A stretch of DNA of 64,000 bases from Helicobacter fennelliae (GCF_900451005.1 NZ_UGIB01000001.1:1674001-1738000); one strand, 5' to 3'. Counted from the stretch's first letter, positions 19,350 to 28,914 are shown. The notes: generated by a model not told the origin, from the sequence alone. Numbers and translations are program-made.

Positions 19350-21071
19350 TCATAATGAGACAACCTGAATGTTTTTATTATTAGCATTTAGAGCAAAAAA
19401 TGGAGTAGATTCTCGCAAAATATCGCTTAAAAATTGATTTTGAAACTTTATCCAATACGCATAATCACACACGATGATAAGTCGTTTTTTGATTCTGCTT
19501 ATAGCGACATTAAGGGCGTATGCGGCATTTAGATTCTGCGAATTAGTGAGGTGATGATGAAGTGCGACGGGTGAGAAAATCACACTATCAAATTCTTGCC
19601 CTTGCGAGCCATGAATAGTCCATAAAAATTTATATGGAATCCCACATTCATTCAGAAGCTTTTTTTGCTTGACAAAAGGCGTGATAATCGCTATATCCTC
19701 ATTTTTGAGCTGCTGGTAGATTTTGGCGACCATTTGGGCTTCTTTGAGATTTGTTTTGTCAACTGGAGGGGTGCGCCCACAATCCACAAACAAAAGTTGT
19801 GTCTGGCTTTGATTACCGCATAAGCCATTGTGGTAGATGTGCTTATCTAAGATTTTGGCAAGATTATTGCCATAGCGATGTGTTTTGATGAGATTTGAGA
19901 TTTTGGTGTGTTTGTGGATTGCTGGTGAGAATTGCGTCTTTGACAAAATTGCAGAATCTTTGGTGATTGGCTCTTCAAAAAGCTCTTCCAAAAAAAGCGA
20001 TGAGAGGTTAAAGAGATTAGCATACGCTTTGTCGCCATGGATTTCTTTTTGGGGCATTTCACAAATCGGCATAAGCTGTTTGTGATCGCCCAAAAGCGTT
20101 AGTGGAATCCCTTGCGTGCAAAGAGTGGCTGTTTTGATAAGTGGCGTGAAAGCGCATTCATCTAAAAAAATATGCTTAAATTTTACATCAAGCGTTTTGA
20201 ATCGGCGGATAAAGCCATCGATTGTCATGCCTATGACTAAAGCTTCATTGAGCCTACTTTTAAGATTTTGCGCGCCAAAGAGGCTTTGCTTTTGCTTTTT
20301 TTGGGTGATTTGCGGATCGCACACTTCGATATAGGATTCAAGGAAGGCATTTGTAGGCATTCCTAAGCGCAAAAGCTTTTCACGATTGAGCCCTAACTCA
20401 TCAAATTTTCTAATCAACGCCCTTAGAATCTGCTCAAGGGCATTATTTGTCGGAGCAAGCACACATACAGGCTGATTGTGATTGATATAATATAACAAGC
20501 TCTCAAACAACACAACTTGTGTTTTGCCACTTCCTGGAGGTCCCCAAATATAAGTAAGCGGGTGGTTTAGAATATTTAAAATCGCTTCTTTTTGCTCATC
20601 TGAAATAGATTCTCGCAATGTATGTGATTTTTTGGCAGCAAGGCTTGGAAGCTGGAAAGAATGAGAATCCAGAAAAAAATTTTCAAGATTTTTGATGAGG
20701 AATTTTAGATCTGTAAAGATTTTGATTTGAGATTGGTTTTTTTGAAAATCTTTGTAGAGATTTGAGCTTGCAAAGCCTATGCGAAAGGTTTGAGATTTTT
20801 CATCATAATCAATCAGCTCAAGCCCATTTGCCTCGCTTATCTCAAGAAAAGTACCCTTAAAACATAGCACAAGAGAATCTGCATTGACAAATGTCGCTTT
20901 CACGCTTAAAAGCATCTCATAGTTCGCCTCGTTTGTCTTATCGTAAATAAACGCTACGGAGTTGATTTTGAGCTCTTCTAAGCCTAAATGATGAGAATCT
21001 AAATACTCATAATAGATTCTGCTTGCATTCAAAAGTACGCTTTTGAATGCTTGGGTTTGGCTCTCAGTCAT
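19350..21071 (-). CDS. Superfamily 1 DNA/RNA helicase-like ATPase
   Basis: 573 residues. An N-terminal domain of about 150 residues that I do not recognise precedes the helicase core. Visible motifs: Walker A GPPGSGKT at 177-184, motif Ia VLAPTNNALEQIL, Walker B IFLDECAF, motif III LLGDHKQLMPI, motif V TIHGSQGQEFDSVIF and motif VI NVAISRIKKRLIIV. This is the UPF1/DNA2/Smubp-2 (SF1B) arrangement. The ATG overlaps the dapB stop (GAATGACT), so it is translated with dapB. Its substrate and role are unknown; I see no nuclease motif. Confidence 0.8.
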   Translation of the reverse strand: MTESQTQAFKSVLLNASRIYYEYLDSHHLGLEELKINSVAFIYDKTNEANYEMLLSVKATFVNADSLVLCFKGTFLEISEANGLELIDYDEKSQTFRIGFASSNLYKDFQKNQSQIKIFTDLKFLIKNLENFFLDSHSFQLPSLAAKKSHTLRESISDEQKEAILNILNHPLTYIWGPPGSGKTQVVLFESLLYYINHNQPVCVLAPTNNALEQILRALIRKFDELGLNREKLLRLGMPTNAFLESYIEVCDPQITQKKQKQSLFGAQNLKSRLNEALVIGMTIDGFIRRFKTLDVKFKHIFLDECAFTPLIKTATLCTQGIPLTLLGDHKQLMPICEMPQKEIHGDKAYANLFNLSSLFLEELFEEPITKDSAILSKTQFSPAIHKHTKISNLIKTHRYGNNLAKILDKHIYHNGLCGNQSQTQLLFVDCGRTPPVDKTNLKEAQMVAKIYQQLKNEDIAIITPFVKQKKLLNECGIPYKFLWTIHGSQGQEFDSVIFSPVALHHHLTNSQNLNAAYALNVAISRIKKRLIIVCDYAYWIKFQNQFLSDILRESTPFFALNANNKNIQVVSL

Positions 21072-21832
21072 TCAACCTCTAGCACTTGGTTGATTGAGTA
21101 GAGATTTGGAGCTTTATCACAAAGCCACAACGCGCAAGTAATTGCACCTTTGGCAAATACCTTTCGGCTTGTAGCATTATGAGTGAATTCTAAAAATTCG
21201 CCATCCATATAGAATCCTATCGTATGTCGCCCCGAGACATCGCCACCTCTTAAGCTCACTACGCCGATTTCATTGGGTTTGCGCTCATTTTTTCTCTCTG
21301 TTACCATAACTTCATTAAGAGCAAATCCCCTTGCCTTCGCGCAACTCTCTGCCAAAGTCAGCACAGTGCCACTTGGTGCGTCTTTTTTGAAGCGGTGGTG
21401 GATTTCGCTGATTTCTATATCTGCGTTTGGAAGGGCTTTGGCGATATTTGCGATGATTGTATTTAAAAGCGCGATACCTATTGACATATTTGTCGCGTAT
21501 AAAAGAGGGGCTTTTTTAGAGACTTCTTGCATTAAGGATTTTTGAGAATCATCAAGCCCTGTCGTGCCTATCACGCAAGGCTTTGGCGTATGAAGCAAGG
21601 ATTTAAGGAGCAACTGCGTCGCCGCAGGCGAGCTAAAATCAATAATCACATCACAACATCGGATAAATTCATCGATATTATTTGTTACAAAACTTCCTTC
21701 TGGAAGCGAAAAATCAAGCTCTTTTCTGACAAAAATAGCCCCGATTTCAAGTTTGTTTGGTACGGAAAGAATCTCATCAATAATCAACCGACCAATCCGC
21801 CCGCTCGCCCCAAAGATTCCGATTTTTAGCAT
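21068..21832 (-). CDS. dapB: 4-hydroxy-tetrahydrodipicolinate reductase DapB
   Basis: Reduces the DapA product using NAD(P)H on the way to meso-diaminopimelate and lysine; lysA is also in this window. 254 residues. The Rossmann start is KIGIFGASGRIGRLI, with GTTGLDDSQ, the substrate-binding signature EIHHRFKKDAPSGTVL and SLRGGDVSGRHTIGF. AGGAT precedes the ATG. It overlaps the helicase by 4 bases and follows trxB by 79 bases. Confidence 0.96.
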   Translation of the reverse strand: MLKIGIFGASGRIGRLIIDEILSVPNKLEIGAIFVRKELDFSLPEGSFVTNNIDEFIRCCDVIIDFSSPAATQLLLKSLLHTPKPCVIGTTGLDDSQKSLMQEVSKKAPLLYATNMSIGIALLNTIIANIAKALPNADIEISEIHHRFKKDAPSGTVLTLAESCAKARGFALNEVMVTERKNERKPNEIGVVSLRGGDVSGRHTIGFYMDGEFLEFTHNATSRKVFAKGAITCALWLCDKAPNLYSINQVLEVE

Positions 21833-21911
21833 AAACTATCCTTTATTTTTGTGCTTTTTTAATGTCTTTACTATCTTTTTTTTGGCACTTGTATTATTAG
21901 CTTTGGCGCGT

Positions 21912-22853
21912 TTAGTGTTTGAGAGAATCCAAATACGCAATGGCTTGAAGTGCGGCAGTCGCACCATCTCCAGCAGCACAGACAACTTGTTTGGGTGCAT
22001 TGATTCTAATGTCTCCGGCAGCAAACAAGCCTTTGATATTTGTCCTCATCGACAAATCCACAACAACAGAGCCGGACTTATCACATTCACACAGCATAGA
22101 GCCATTTTCTTGCTGCAAAACCTGCGTATTGACATCATACCCGACAAATACAAAAACTCCGGGCACAGCAAGTTCTTTGATTTCATTAGTTTGGGTGTTT
22201 TGCAAAATAATGCCTGTAACGCCACTTGCATCGCCTTTGATTTCTTTTGGGCTAAATGGCGTGAGAAACTCGATTTTGTCGTTATTTTTGGCATGCTCAA
22301 CTGTTATAGGCGCAGCTCTAAAGCTATCTCTTCTATGCACAAGATAGACTTTTTGACACATTTTAGTCAGATAGATCGCCTCCTCAAGCGCAGTATCTCC
22401 ACCTCCGATGACGACAACTTCTTTGTTTTTGTAAAAAAACCCATCGCAAGTCGCGCAAGTGCTAACACCTCTTCCCCAAAATTCATTCTCACCCGCAATC
22501 CCAATCCTCTTTGGACGCCCGCCTGTCGCAAGTATCACGGCTTTAGATTCTGTGGTTTTGCCATCGGCATGGTGGATTACAAAATGATTGTCTTTTTTTG
22601 TGATTTGGCTTACTTCAATCATCTCATGGCGCAACCCAAAACGAAAGCATTGCTCCTGCCAAGGCTCCATAAAATCAAGCCCGCTTTTGATTTCTTTGAC
22701 ACCCGGATAATTTTCAATCTCACTACTTCCAGTAATTTGACCGCCGGGCATACCTTTTTCAAAAAGCACAACATCTTTGATACCACCTCTTGTCGCATAC
22801 AACCCAGCCGATAGCCCAGCAGGACCTCCACCAATAATTGCTATATTTATCAT
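21912..22853 (-). CDS. trxB: Thioredoxin reductase
   Basis: NADPH-dependent flavoprotein that reduces thioredoxin. 313 residues. The FAD motif is [19 protein letters not shown]; the redox pair is in [10 protein letters not shown] (about residues 133-136); the NADPH motif is [12 protein letters not shown]; the C-terminal FAD motif is [14 protein letters not shown] lies just before the ATG. It follows trxA with an 80-base gap, so the pair is probably one operon. Confidence 0.95.
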   Translation of the reverse strand: MINIAIIGGGPAGLSAGLYATRGGIKDVVLFEKGMPGGQITGSSEIENYPGVKEIKSGLDFMEPWQEQCFRFGLRHEMIEVSQITKKDNHFVIHHADGKTTESKAVILATGGRPKRIGIAGENEFWGRGVSTCATCDGFFYKNKEVVVIGGGDTALEEAIYLTKMCQKVYLVHRRDSFRAAPITVEHAKNNDKIEFLTPFSPKEIKGDASGVTGIILQNTQTNEIKELAVPGVFVFVGYDVNTQVLQQENGSMLCECDKSGSVVVDLSMRTNIKGLFAAGDIRINAPKQVVCAAGDGATAALQAIAYLDSLKH

Positions 22854-22933
22854 GATAAACCTCCAAATTGTTTGTGTGAGAGAAATAAACTTCTTGCAAA
22901 TGCCTCACAAGATGATTTGCAAGAAACAAGAAA

Positions 22934-23251
22934 TTAAAGAAGAGCGTTGATTTTGTCCGCTAAGACATTTTTGCCTGTCGCACCAATGACTTGATCGACA
23001 ACTTGTCCGTCTTTCATAAACAATATCGTAGGAATGCTGCGGATTCCATATTGCGCTGATAAGTCTTGTTGCTCATCGGTATTAACCTTGCAGATTGCTG
23101 CTTTGCCTTCAAACTCTGAAGCAAGCTCATCAATGACAGGTGCTAGCATTTTGCAAGGACCACACCAAGGCGCCCAAAAATCAACCACCGCTACACCTTT
23201 TTGTGTTGTTTGCTCAAAATTATCTTTTGTAAGTTCGATATATTTACCCAT
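22934..23251 (-). CDS. trxA: Thioredoxin
   Basis: 105-residue cytoplasmic dithiol protein. The active site WCGPCK has Cys30 and Cys33 after VVDFWAP; the conserved cis-Pro is in IRSIPTILFMKDG. AAAGGAGA precedes the ATG. It is the classical thioredoxin length and is paired with trxB downstream. Confidence 0.97.
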   Translation of the reverse strand: MGKYIELTKDNFEQTTQKGVAVVDFWAPWCGPCKMLAPVIDELASEFEGKAAICKVNTDEQQDLSAQYGIRSIPTILFMKDGQVVDQVIGATGKNVLADKINALL

Positions 23252-23741
23252 TTTGTCTCCTTTTATTAGATATTTAGGCTTACGATTATAGCAAAGATTG
23301 TAAATGTTTTTCTAACTTGTATTGCAATATTTTATCTCAAGCTCTAATTAGACTTCAGTTCATAGATTGTCTCTTTAATTCTTTAGCACAAACCAAAAAC
23401 CAACCCCAAGAAAAACTCAAAATAGAGATTCTATAAAATAAAAGCATTACTAGAATCTAGATTCTCTTTTGCTTCGTCCTATTGTCCTCGCAATGACAAA
23501 CCCACCCCCTCAATTGCGAGCAAAATTGAAAATTTTGCGTGGCAATCTACTTTTTGAGTTTTAGATTCTAGATTCTATGAAAACACAAAAAAGTGTAAAG
23601 AAATTCTAGATTTTTGGTAAATTTTGTGGTTTTTGGAGCTTGGCGAATGAGTCGCACTTTTCGTGCGTCGCAATGAGTCAAGCGAACAAATCCACAAAAT
23701 TTACCAAAAATCTAGAATTTGGGTCTCATGGAAATTAGAAT
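23252..23741. other. 490 bp intergenic region with REP-like repeat and a long inverted repeat
   Basis: Lies between the trxA start and the GT90 gene's 3' end. Bases 23252-23450 are AT-rich and presumably hold the trxA promoter. AGAATCTAGATTCT lies near 23453-23467. A REP-like type-1 pair spans 23470-23547 (GCTTCGTCC...TCGCAATGAC, then TTGCGAGCAAAATT...GGCAATC). The 120 bp element with a perfect 29-base inverted repeat is at 23601-23720. No gene seen. Confidence 0.78.
23601..23720 (+). repeat. Dispersed inverted-ended element, copy C, with perfect 29 bp inverted repeat
   Basis: The arm at 23601-23629 is the exact reverse complement of 23692-23720 (outer end AAATTCTAGATTTTTGG). The 62-base loop contains GCGAATGAGTCGCAC and TCGTGCGTCGC, also present in modified form in copy E. 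The left flank TCTATGAAAACACAA and right flank CATGGAAATTAGAATCTAAA are shared with other copies. It lies 21 bases beyond the GT90 stop and could end transcription. Confidence 0.9.
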
Positions 23742-24884
23742 CTAAATCCCAAACAATGCCTTTTCTTCCTGTGTAATCTCTTGCTGTCCGCTCAAATAAA
23801 AATACTTCCGCAAAACTAAAAGACTCAGCGCATCTTCGACTTGCTTATCCATAAATTGTGCGCAAAACTGATGGGCATTGTGGATAATCTCTTTTGCTTT
23901 GTTTGGATTTGCGATATAAAACGCAAGCTTTTCTTTGAGATTAGAATAATCATCAGCAATGCAAATAAAGTGATAATCAGGCACAAGCTTTGACTCCATA
24001 AACCAGCTTTCATATTTTGGCATAGGCATCACACACGCAGAATTCGAGCTCAAAATCCATTTGAGATTGCTCGCGACATCATTGCCCTCCAAGCTCAACA
24101 AAAACTTATATTTCAAATGCTCCTTGATTGAAATTTTTGGCTTAAGCCATTGCTTATGGACCGAAGGATTGCCCGTATGCCCCAAATCACAAAGGCTATC
24201 ATTGAAGTATTTTTGCAAAAAATCAACGCGATGATTTTGATATGCCGCCCCACGAAAAAATAGCACATCTTGCTTATCATCAAAATCTATATTATCTTTG
24301 AGAAAGCAAAAATGCCGATACTTTTCAAGCTTAAAAAGTATGGAGTTTTGGTTTGATTGTGCGTAGGCAGAATCTAGTTTGGAATCTAGTTTAGATTCTA
24401 TTTGAGAATCTATTTTTAATTCTTTGCTAGATTCTGCTTTGGGGTTTATGTGAGATTTTACTTGAGAATCTATCGGGCGCGTTTTTGTGATGCTTGGCGC
24501 ATCAAGATAATAATTCACATCGCCAAATTCATAGCACCATAAAAATTCATCATTAAAATATCGCGTCCATTCATACGAATCATAATAATACACGCTTGAG
24601 ACGCCTTTTTGAAAGGGTTTGTTGTTTTTGAGCTTATCACAATGCGGCGTGAATGTGCCAAGTCGCTGTATTTTTTGCTCTGGATACCCTGCGTTATAGA
24701 GAGGCTCAAGCCTAAATGGCGTGTGGATTTGATGATAAAAATTTATACGCCACTTCAATGCCTCCAAATCAAGAGAATCTAATATTTTTTGGATTCTAGA
24801 TTCTAGTGATTTTTGCGTAATCGCTCGAGGCACAATCGCTTGCATAATCCCCTTTGCGTTATACATCGCTCTTGAAAAAGACAT
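23742..24884 (-). CDS. Glycosyltransferase family 90 (LPS-modifying type)
   Basis: 380 residues. The C-terminal half has the family hallmark YKFLLSLEGNDVASNLKWIL, then CVMPMPKYESWFMESKL and DYSNLKEKL; VLFFRGAAYQNHR lies in the middle. Such enzymes add hexoses or pentoses to LPS or glycoprotein in bacteria. An insert at about residues 139-185 (IDSQ, IESKLDSKLDSA) consists of AGATTCT-word repeats and looks non-structural. AAGGAG precedes the ATG. It sits alone between trxA and the LptF/G-type permease gene, with only 32 bases to the latter's stop. Confidence 0.8.
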   Translation of the reverse strand: MSFSRAMYNAKGIMQAIVPRAITQKSLESRIQKILDSLDLEALKWRINFYHQIHTPFRLEPLYNAGYPEQKIQRLGTFTPHCDKLKNNKPFQKGVSSVYYYDSYEWTRYFNDEFLWCYEFGDVNYYLDAPSITKTRPIDSQVKSHINPKAESSKELKIDSQIESKLDSKLDSAYAQSNQNSILFKLEKYRHFCFLKDNIDFDDKQDVLFFRGAAYQNHRVDFLQKYFNDSLCDLGHTGNPSVHKQWLKPKISIKEHLKYKFLLSLEGNDVASNLKWILSSNSACVMPMPKYESWFMESKLVPDYHFICIADDYSNLKEKLAFYIANPNKAKEIIHNAHQFCAQFMDKQVEDALSLLVLRKYFYLSGQQEITQEEKALFGI

Positions 24885-24916
24885 CTTTTCTCCTTATTTC
24901 TTTATTACTATTTTGT

Positions 24917-26005
24917 TTAGGCTCTGTGATTGAGGCGGATATAATGATACAAAGCCACAATGACAAGCAATGCCAATGGCACAATAATGCCAATCTCTGG
25001 ATACACAATCCCCGTTACTGAAAACTGCGCTGAAGCAAAAAATATCCCCCACACAATAAGTGCAAACACAATACACGCAAATCCCATAATGTAAAGATTC
25101 CCATAGCGCGCTAGAGAGGGCATATAATACGCCAAAATCATCGCCACAAATGGCACAAATAAAGGCACGACAATCAGCACATAAAGCAAAGCGCGGATTT
25201 TGTCGGTGTCGGCTTTTTGACTTCGCAGAATCTGTAAGGATTCTATCGCATCGACGATAGAAATCAATGGCTTTGATTGGTAGATTGAGTCAAGCACTTT
25301 TGGGCGGAATCCCTCAAGAATCGCCTCTTGTTCTTTGCTTTTGAGCTTTAGCCCTGCTTTGCCTAGATTCCACTCTTTTGGCAAGTCTTGAGAGATCACA
25401 TTTTGGAGCACCCACGCATTATGGCTAAAATAAGCAAGTTTTGATTGCGTGAAATTAAGGAGCTTTTTTTCTATCACACCATTATTTTGCGAATGCTGAA
25501 CCTGAAAGATTCTGACATCTTGAGCCTTGCCAACGATAGGATTAATCACGCCAAAATACACATAATGATCGTTAAACTTCACAAACAAATCCTTGCTTAA
25601 TGTCGCAGTGTCTTTTTTGAATAATTTTTCGACATTTTCTTGCGCATACGCAAATGGCGTGGCATTAAGCCCGATATACACAAATGTAAAAAATAAGCTA
25701 ATCCAAAGAATCGGGCGCAGAATGGATTTTTTGGAGAATCCAATCGACAAAAGCGCGGTGTATTGGTTGGATTTAACCAAAAAAAGATAGCATACAACCA
25801 TCGCAAGAAGCAAAGAAATCGGAAGCATAAAATTGAGCGCATACATAAAATCATATGCCAAAAATAAAATAATAAGGTTTGCAGAATCTACGAAATCATC
25901 GAGGTATTGCAGGCTATCAATACTGACAAAAAAGAACTCAAGCGCGATAAGTATCACAAAAAAATAGCGCAAATAATACCGACCAACAAAGAAAAATAAT
26001 GCCAT
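24917..26005 (-). CDS. LptF/LptG family (YjgP/YjgQ) LPS export permease
   Basis: 362 residues. Three N-terminal helices (LRYFFVILIALEFFFVSID; FMYALNFMLPISLLLAMVV; ILRPILWISLFFTFVYIG) precede a periplasmic beta-rich domain and three C-terminal helices, the layout of the inner-membrane subunits that extract LPS for transport. I cannot tell LptF from LptG. Its ATG overlaps the pth stop by one base, and AAGGAT lies upstream. The pth-permease pairing is the same in H. pylori. Confidence 0.85.
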   Translation of the reverse strand: MALFFFVGRYYLRYFFVILIALEFFFVSIDSLQYLDDFVDSANLIILFLAYDFMYALNFMLPISLLLAMVVCYLFLVKSNQYTALLSIGFSKKSILRPILWISLFFTFVYIGLNATPFAYAQENVEKLFKKDTATLSKDLFVKFNDHYVYFGVINPIVGKAQDVRIFQVQHSQNNGVIEKKLLNFTQSKLAYFSHNAWVLQNVISQDLPKEWNLGKAGLKLKSKEQEAILEGFRPKVLDSIYQSKPLISIVDAIESLQILRSQKADTDKIRALLYVLIVVPLFVPFVAMILAYYMPSLARYGNLYIMGFACIVFALIVWGIFFASAQFSVTGIVYPEIGIIVPLALLVIVALYHYIRLNHRA

Positions 26006-26913
26006 TATGTATCCTTATTTGCGCCATTTGCGTGAGTATTTGTGGGGTTTGGCTGGTTTGGCTGTGTTTGCGTAGTTTTAGGGCTTTGCGCTGTTTGCGT
26101 GGCTTGTAGTGTTTGTGGATTTTGCAGAATCTGCCTTGCTTGTTGTGCTTGCTGTTTTAGCTTTGCTGATAAAGTTGGAGATAGTTGTGATTTGTGTGAG
26201 ATTGGAGATGGTGGATTTTTTGTGTGAGATTGTGTCGCTAGATTCTGTGGTTTGGGGGCTTTGATTGTGAAGTTATTTTGGGTTTTTTGAAAATCACCAC
26301 TTTTGAGATAAAACAGCACCGCTTCAACGCTTGTGTGTATAAGCTCACCTAGCCTCTCTTGCTCATCTTTGGTAAAATCCCCAAGCACATAGGAAATCAC
26401 ATCTTTGCCCTTCCCTACGCCAAATCGCACCCTCATATAATCACTTCTTCCCAAAGCCAAATCTATGGATTTTAGCCCATTATGCCCTCCACTGCTTCCA
26501 CCAATCTTTAGCCGAATCGCGCCAAAGCCAATGTCGATTTCATCGTGGATTACGATAATGTTCTTGATTTTATAAAAATTCACAACAAGAGCCACAGCCT
26601 CGCCTGAATTATTCATAAAGGTTTGGGGTTTGAGCAAAAAGATTTTTTTGTATTGTGCGATTTGGGCTTTGAACTTAGGAGAATCCACAAACTCAAGCTG
26701 CAACACTCGCGCCAACTCATCAACAATGACAAACCCGATATTATGCCGATTATTGCGGTATTTTGCACCCGGATTACCAAGCCCTACAATCAAGCAATCA
26801 TTAAGCAAGCAATCATTAAGACAACTATCAAAACAATCATCAAGCACAAGATGGCAAGAGAAAGAGGTAGGATTCTGAAGGCATTCTGATGACAAATCAC
26901 TTTTTTGTGCCAC
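26005..26913 (-). CDS. pth: Peptidyl-tRNA hydrolase with N- and C-terminal extensions
   Basis: Releases tRNA from peptidyl-tRNA dropped by ribosomes. The core is complete: LIVGLGNPGAKYRNNRHNIGF with the catalytic His, TFMNNSGEAV with the Asn, HDEIDIGFG with the Asp, GGHNGLKSI and YMRVRFGVGKG. Family members normally start 2-3 residues before GLGNPG, but here about 40 residues precede it, including a tandem duplication (LNDCLLNDCL), and about 90 low-complexity Gln/Thr/Pro residues follow the core. GGAGG lies 5 bases before the GTG at 26913, while the ATG at 26925 contains that site, so GTG is chosen. A TTG directly before the core is possible. Confidence 0.9.
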   Translation of the reverse strand: MAQKSDLSSECLQNPTSFSCHLVLDDCFDSCLNDCLLNDCLIVGLGNPGAKYRNNRHNIGFVIVDELARVLQLEFVDSPKFKAQIAQYKKIFLLKPQTFMNNSGEAVALVVNFYKIKNIIVIHDEIDIGFGAIRLKIGGSSGGHNGLKSIDLALGRSDYMRVRFGVGKGKDVISYVLGDFTKDEQERLGELIHTSVEAVLFYLKSGDFQKTQNNFTIKAPKPQNLATQSHTKNPPSPISHKSQLSPTLSAKLKQQAQQARQILQNPQTLQATQTAQSPKTTQTQPNQPNPTNTHANGANKDT

Positions 26914-26962
26914 AAAAGCCTCCATTATTTAGATTTGCTTTTTAGATTTATGGAGTTGCAAG

Positions 26963-27499
26963 CTATTTTGCTTTAATCACACCAACAACTGCCACAGAAT
27001 CATTATCGATTATTTTTACACCTTCTGTTTGTGGAAGATCGCGCACCAAAATAGAATGCCCCACATCAAGCGCGCTGACATCAAGCTCATAGGCATTTGG
27101 AAGATTCTCTGGCTTCGCTTTGACCCTAATGCGTTTTTTGGATACAAGCAAAACACCTTTATTTTTGAGCCCAAGCGCGACACCTTTTGTTTTGACTGGA
27201 ATCTTATATTTTGCTTCGACTCCTTTTTGTGCGACCATCAAATCCACATGCAAAATCGTCCCAAATACCGGATCTTTTTGGTATTCTTGGATCACGACAT
27301 CAAAACTTTTGCCATCGACTTTCACCGGAAACACAAGCGTTGTCTTTGACTTAAGCGTGCGGATAAAATCATTAATCTTAAACGCACAATGCACATTATC
27401 TAAGCCTTTGCCATAGATATTTGCAATTAGATAACCATCATTCCTTAAAGCCTTTGCATTTGACTTTGAAATACTCTCTCTAATTTTTCCTTCTAACAT
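26963..27499 (-). CDS. rplY: 50S ribosomal protein L25/general stress protein Ctc
   Basis: 178-residue 5S rRNA-binding protein of the long CTC type. The N-terminal L25 domain has [24 protein letters not shown]-like sequence and HVDLMV; the C-terminal TL5 domain has [18 protein letters not shown] and [20 protein letters not shown] precedes the ATG. The tal-rplY-pth-permease order matches H. pylori. Confidence 0.94.
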   Translation of the reverse strand: MLEGKIRESISKSNAKALRNDGYLIANIYGKGLDNVHCAFKINDFIRTLKSKTTLVFPVKVDGKSFDVVIQEYQKDPVFGTILHVDLMVAQKGVEAKYKIPVKTKGVALGLKNKGVLLVSKKRIRVKAKPENLPNAYELDVSALDVGHSILVRDLPQTEGVKIIDNDSVAVVGVIKAK

Positions 27500-27673
27500 A
27501 AAAATCCTTCTTTTAAGAAATAAAAATGAGGATTCTACTTTATCTTTGCTTCAAAACCGCTGAAATCTACAACTGCAAAATTTTTTGATCTTTTTGGACT
27601 TGTCTGGTTTATAGCGCGCTAGATTCTAGGCTTATCCTCGCAAGCTTAGATTATATTAAGCTCAAAGCTCGCA

Positions 27674-28696
27674 TTAGCTCAAACTTGCTAACAGCTCTTG
27701 AAATGATGACTTAAAAGCACTCAATCCATTTTGCAAAAGCATATCATAGATAGAATCTAAACTTTTTCCACCTAAATTTATGTGTGCGATCTCATCTAGC
27801 GCGCGCTTTTTGTCAAGCCATTGTATGACTCTTTGGCTAGGATTCTGCCAAAATGCCTCAATGGTTGCTAATGGGGCTGTATTTATCGTGTGTGGAGCGA
27901 TGAGATTTGTGATATAGAAATCCTTTGGAATATGTGGGCTTTTTGCACCTATGGAAGCAAATAGTGTTCTTATGTTTGGGTTATTAAATGCCTCAATCTC
28001 GCTATAACACACCATTGCATTTAAAATCCCAAGTCGAGGATACGCGCACACATTAGGATTCTCTAGTGTTGCGTTTGTTGCGTCTGTTGTATTGATCGCA
28101 TTTGTCATATCTAATGTATCAAATCTTGAAACAAATACGCTAATCACGGCTCGCGCGGAAGTTTTTGCGCTGTCATTTAAGATTCTGGCGCATTCTTTGG
28201 CTTGTGCTGGCGAAAAAACCAATGTCGCATTGATGTGAATCCCGCTTGCATATAGCTCTTTCATCACCTCAAATCCCGCTTGTGTAGCTGGAACTTTAAT
28301 CATCACATTTTCAAATCCTATCTCCTCATACAGCCTTCTGCCCTCCGCTATACTTGCTTTGACATCATCGCACAAACGCGGATCAATCTCTATGCTGATA
28401 TATCCAGAATCTTGATTGGCGATATAAAATGCATTAAGCTTACTTGCTACAAGCTGTATATCTTTGATCGCCAAAGTCTCATAAATTTGCTTTGAGTTGT
28501 ATTGCTTTGCTTTGAGTGCTTGGATCTCATCTTGATACGATGCAGAATGCAAAATCGCTTGCGCGAAAATGCTTGGATTGCTTGTTGCACCATTAAACTT
28601 CTGCTCGCTAATAAGCCTATCAAAATCCTTCTGCAAAAACCCACGTTCGATAAAATCACACCACAAACTAAAATCTTTGATAATCTTACCTTTCAC
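27674..28696 (-). CDS. tal: Transaldolase
   Basis: Non-oxidative pentose phosphate enzyme that moves a dihydroxyacetone unit via a Schiff-base Lys. 340 residues. Motifs: GATSNPSIFAQAI near the start, NVMIKVPATQAG with the catalytic Lys, GIHINATLVFSPAQA and ISVFVSRFD. It has a GTG start with GAGGAG 6 bases upstream; no ATG fits. An insert near residue 205 (TNAINTTDATNATLEN) is a short low-complexity stretch. Confidence 0.95.
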   Translation of the reverse strand: MKGKIIKDFSLWCDFIERGFLQKDFDRLISEQKFNGATSNPSIFAQAILHSASYQDEIQALKAKQYNSKQIYETLAIKDIQLVASKLNAFYIANQDSGYISIEIDPRLCDDVKASIAEGRRLYEEIGFENVMIKVPATQAGFEVMKELYASGIHINATLVFSPAQAKECARILNDSAKTSARAVISVFVSRFDTLDMTNAINTTDATNATLENPNVCAYPRLGILNAMVCYSEIEAFNNPNIRTLFASIGAKSPHIPKDFYITNLIAPHTINTAPLATIEAFWQNPSQRVIQWLDKKRALDEIAHINLGGKSLDSIYDMLLQNGLSAFKSSFQELLASLS

Positions 28697-28776
28697 TAGC
28701 CTCTCCTCTTTTTTGATATTCCTTACAAATTCATCAAAATTTTAACAAATTAAGCCCTTTAAAATACATTTTTTTT

Positions 28777-28782
28777 TATAAT
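28777..28782 (+). promoter_or_regulatory. Possible -10 box in the tal/outer-membrane-protein gap
   Basis: TATAAT after a run of T in the 218 bp gap between divergent genes, 133 bases before the ATG at 28915. If real it implies an unusually long AT-rich leader or a separate small transcript. Motif only. Confidence 0.3.
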
Positions 28783-28914
28783 CGCACTTCAATTTTGTTT
28801 TATACTTTAATGATTTTAAATTTGTTTTTTAGATATAAAGCATTCTAAACCCAAAATGCACGAAAAAAATAATTTCAAAAAAGTAAAAAAAATATGACAA
28901 ATAAAGGAAAATAA

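Noticed and set aside
19350-21071. Helicase as part of an anti-phage defence system
   Set aside because: It is embedded with dapB, without nuclease, sensor or other defence genes next to it.
21753-22814. 353-codon plus-strand reading frame opposite trxB
   Set aside because: It is the antisense shadow of trxB and the dapB start, with no ribosome site and no family motifs, while trxB is unmistakable on the other strand.
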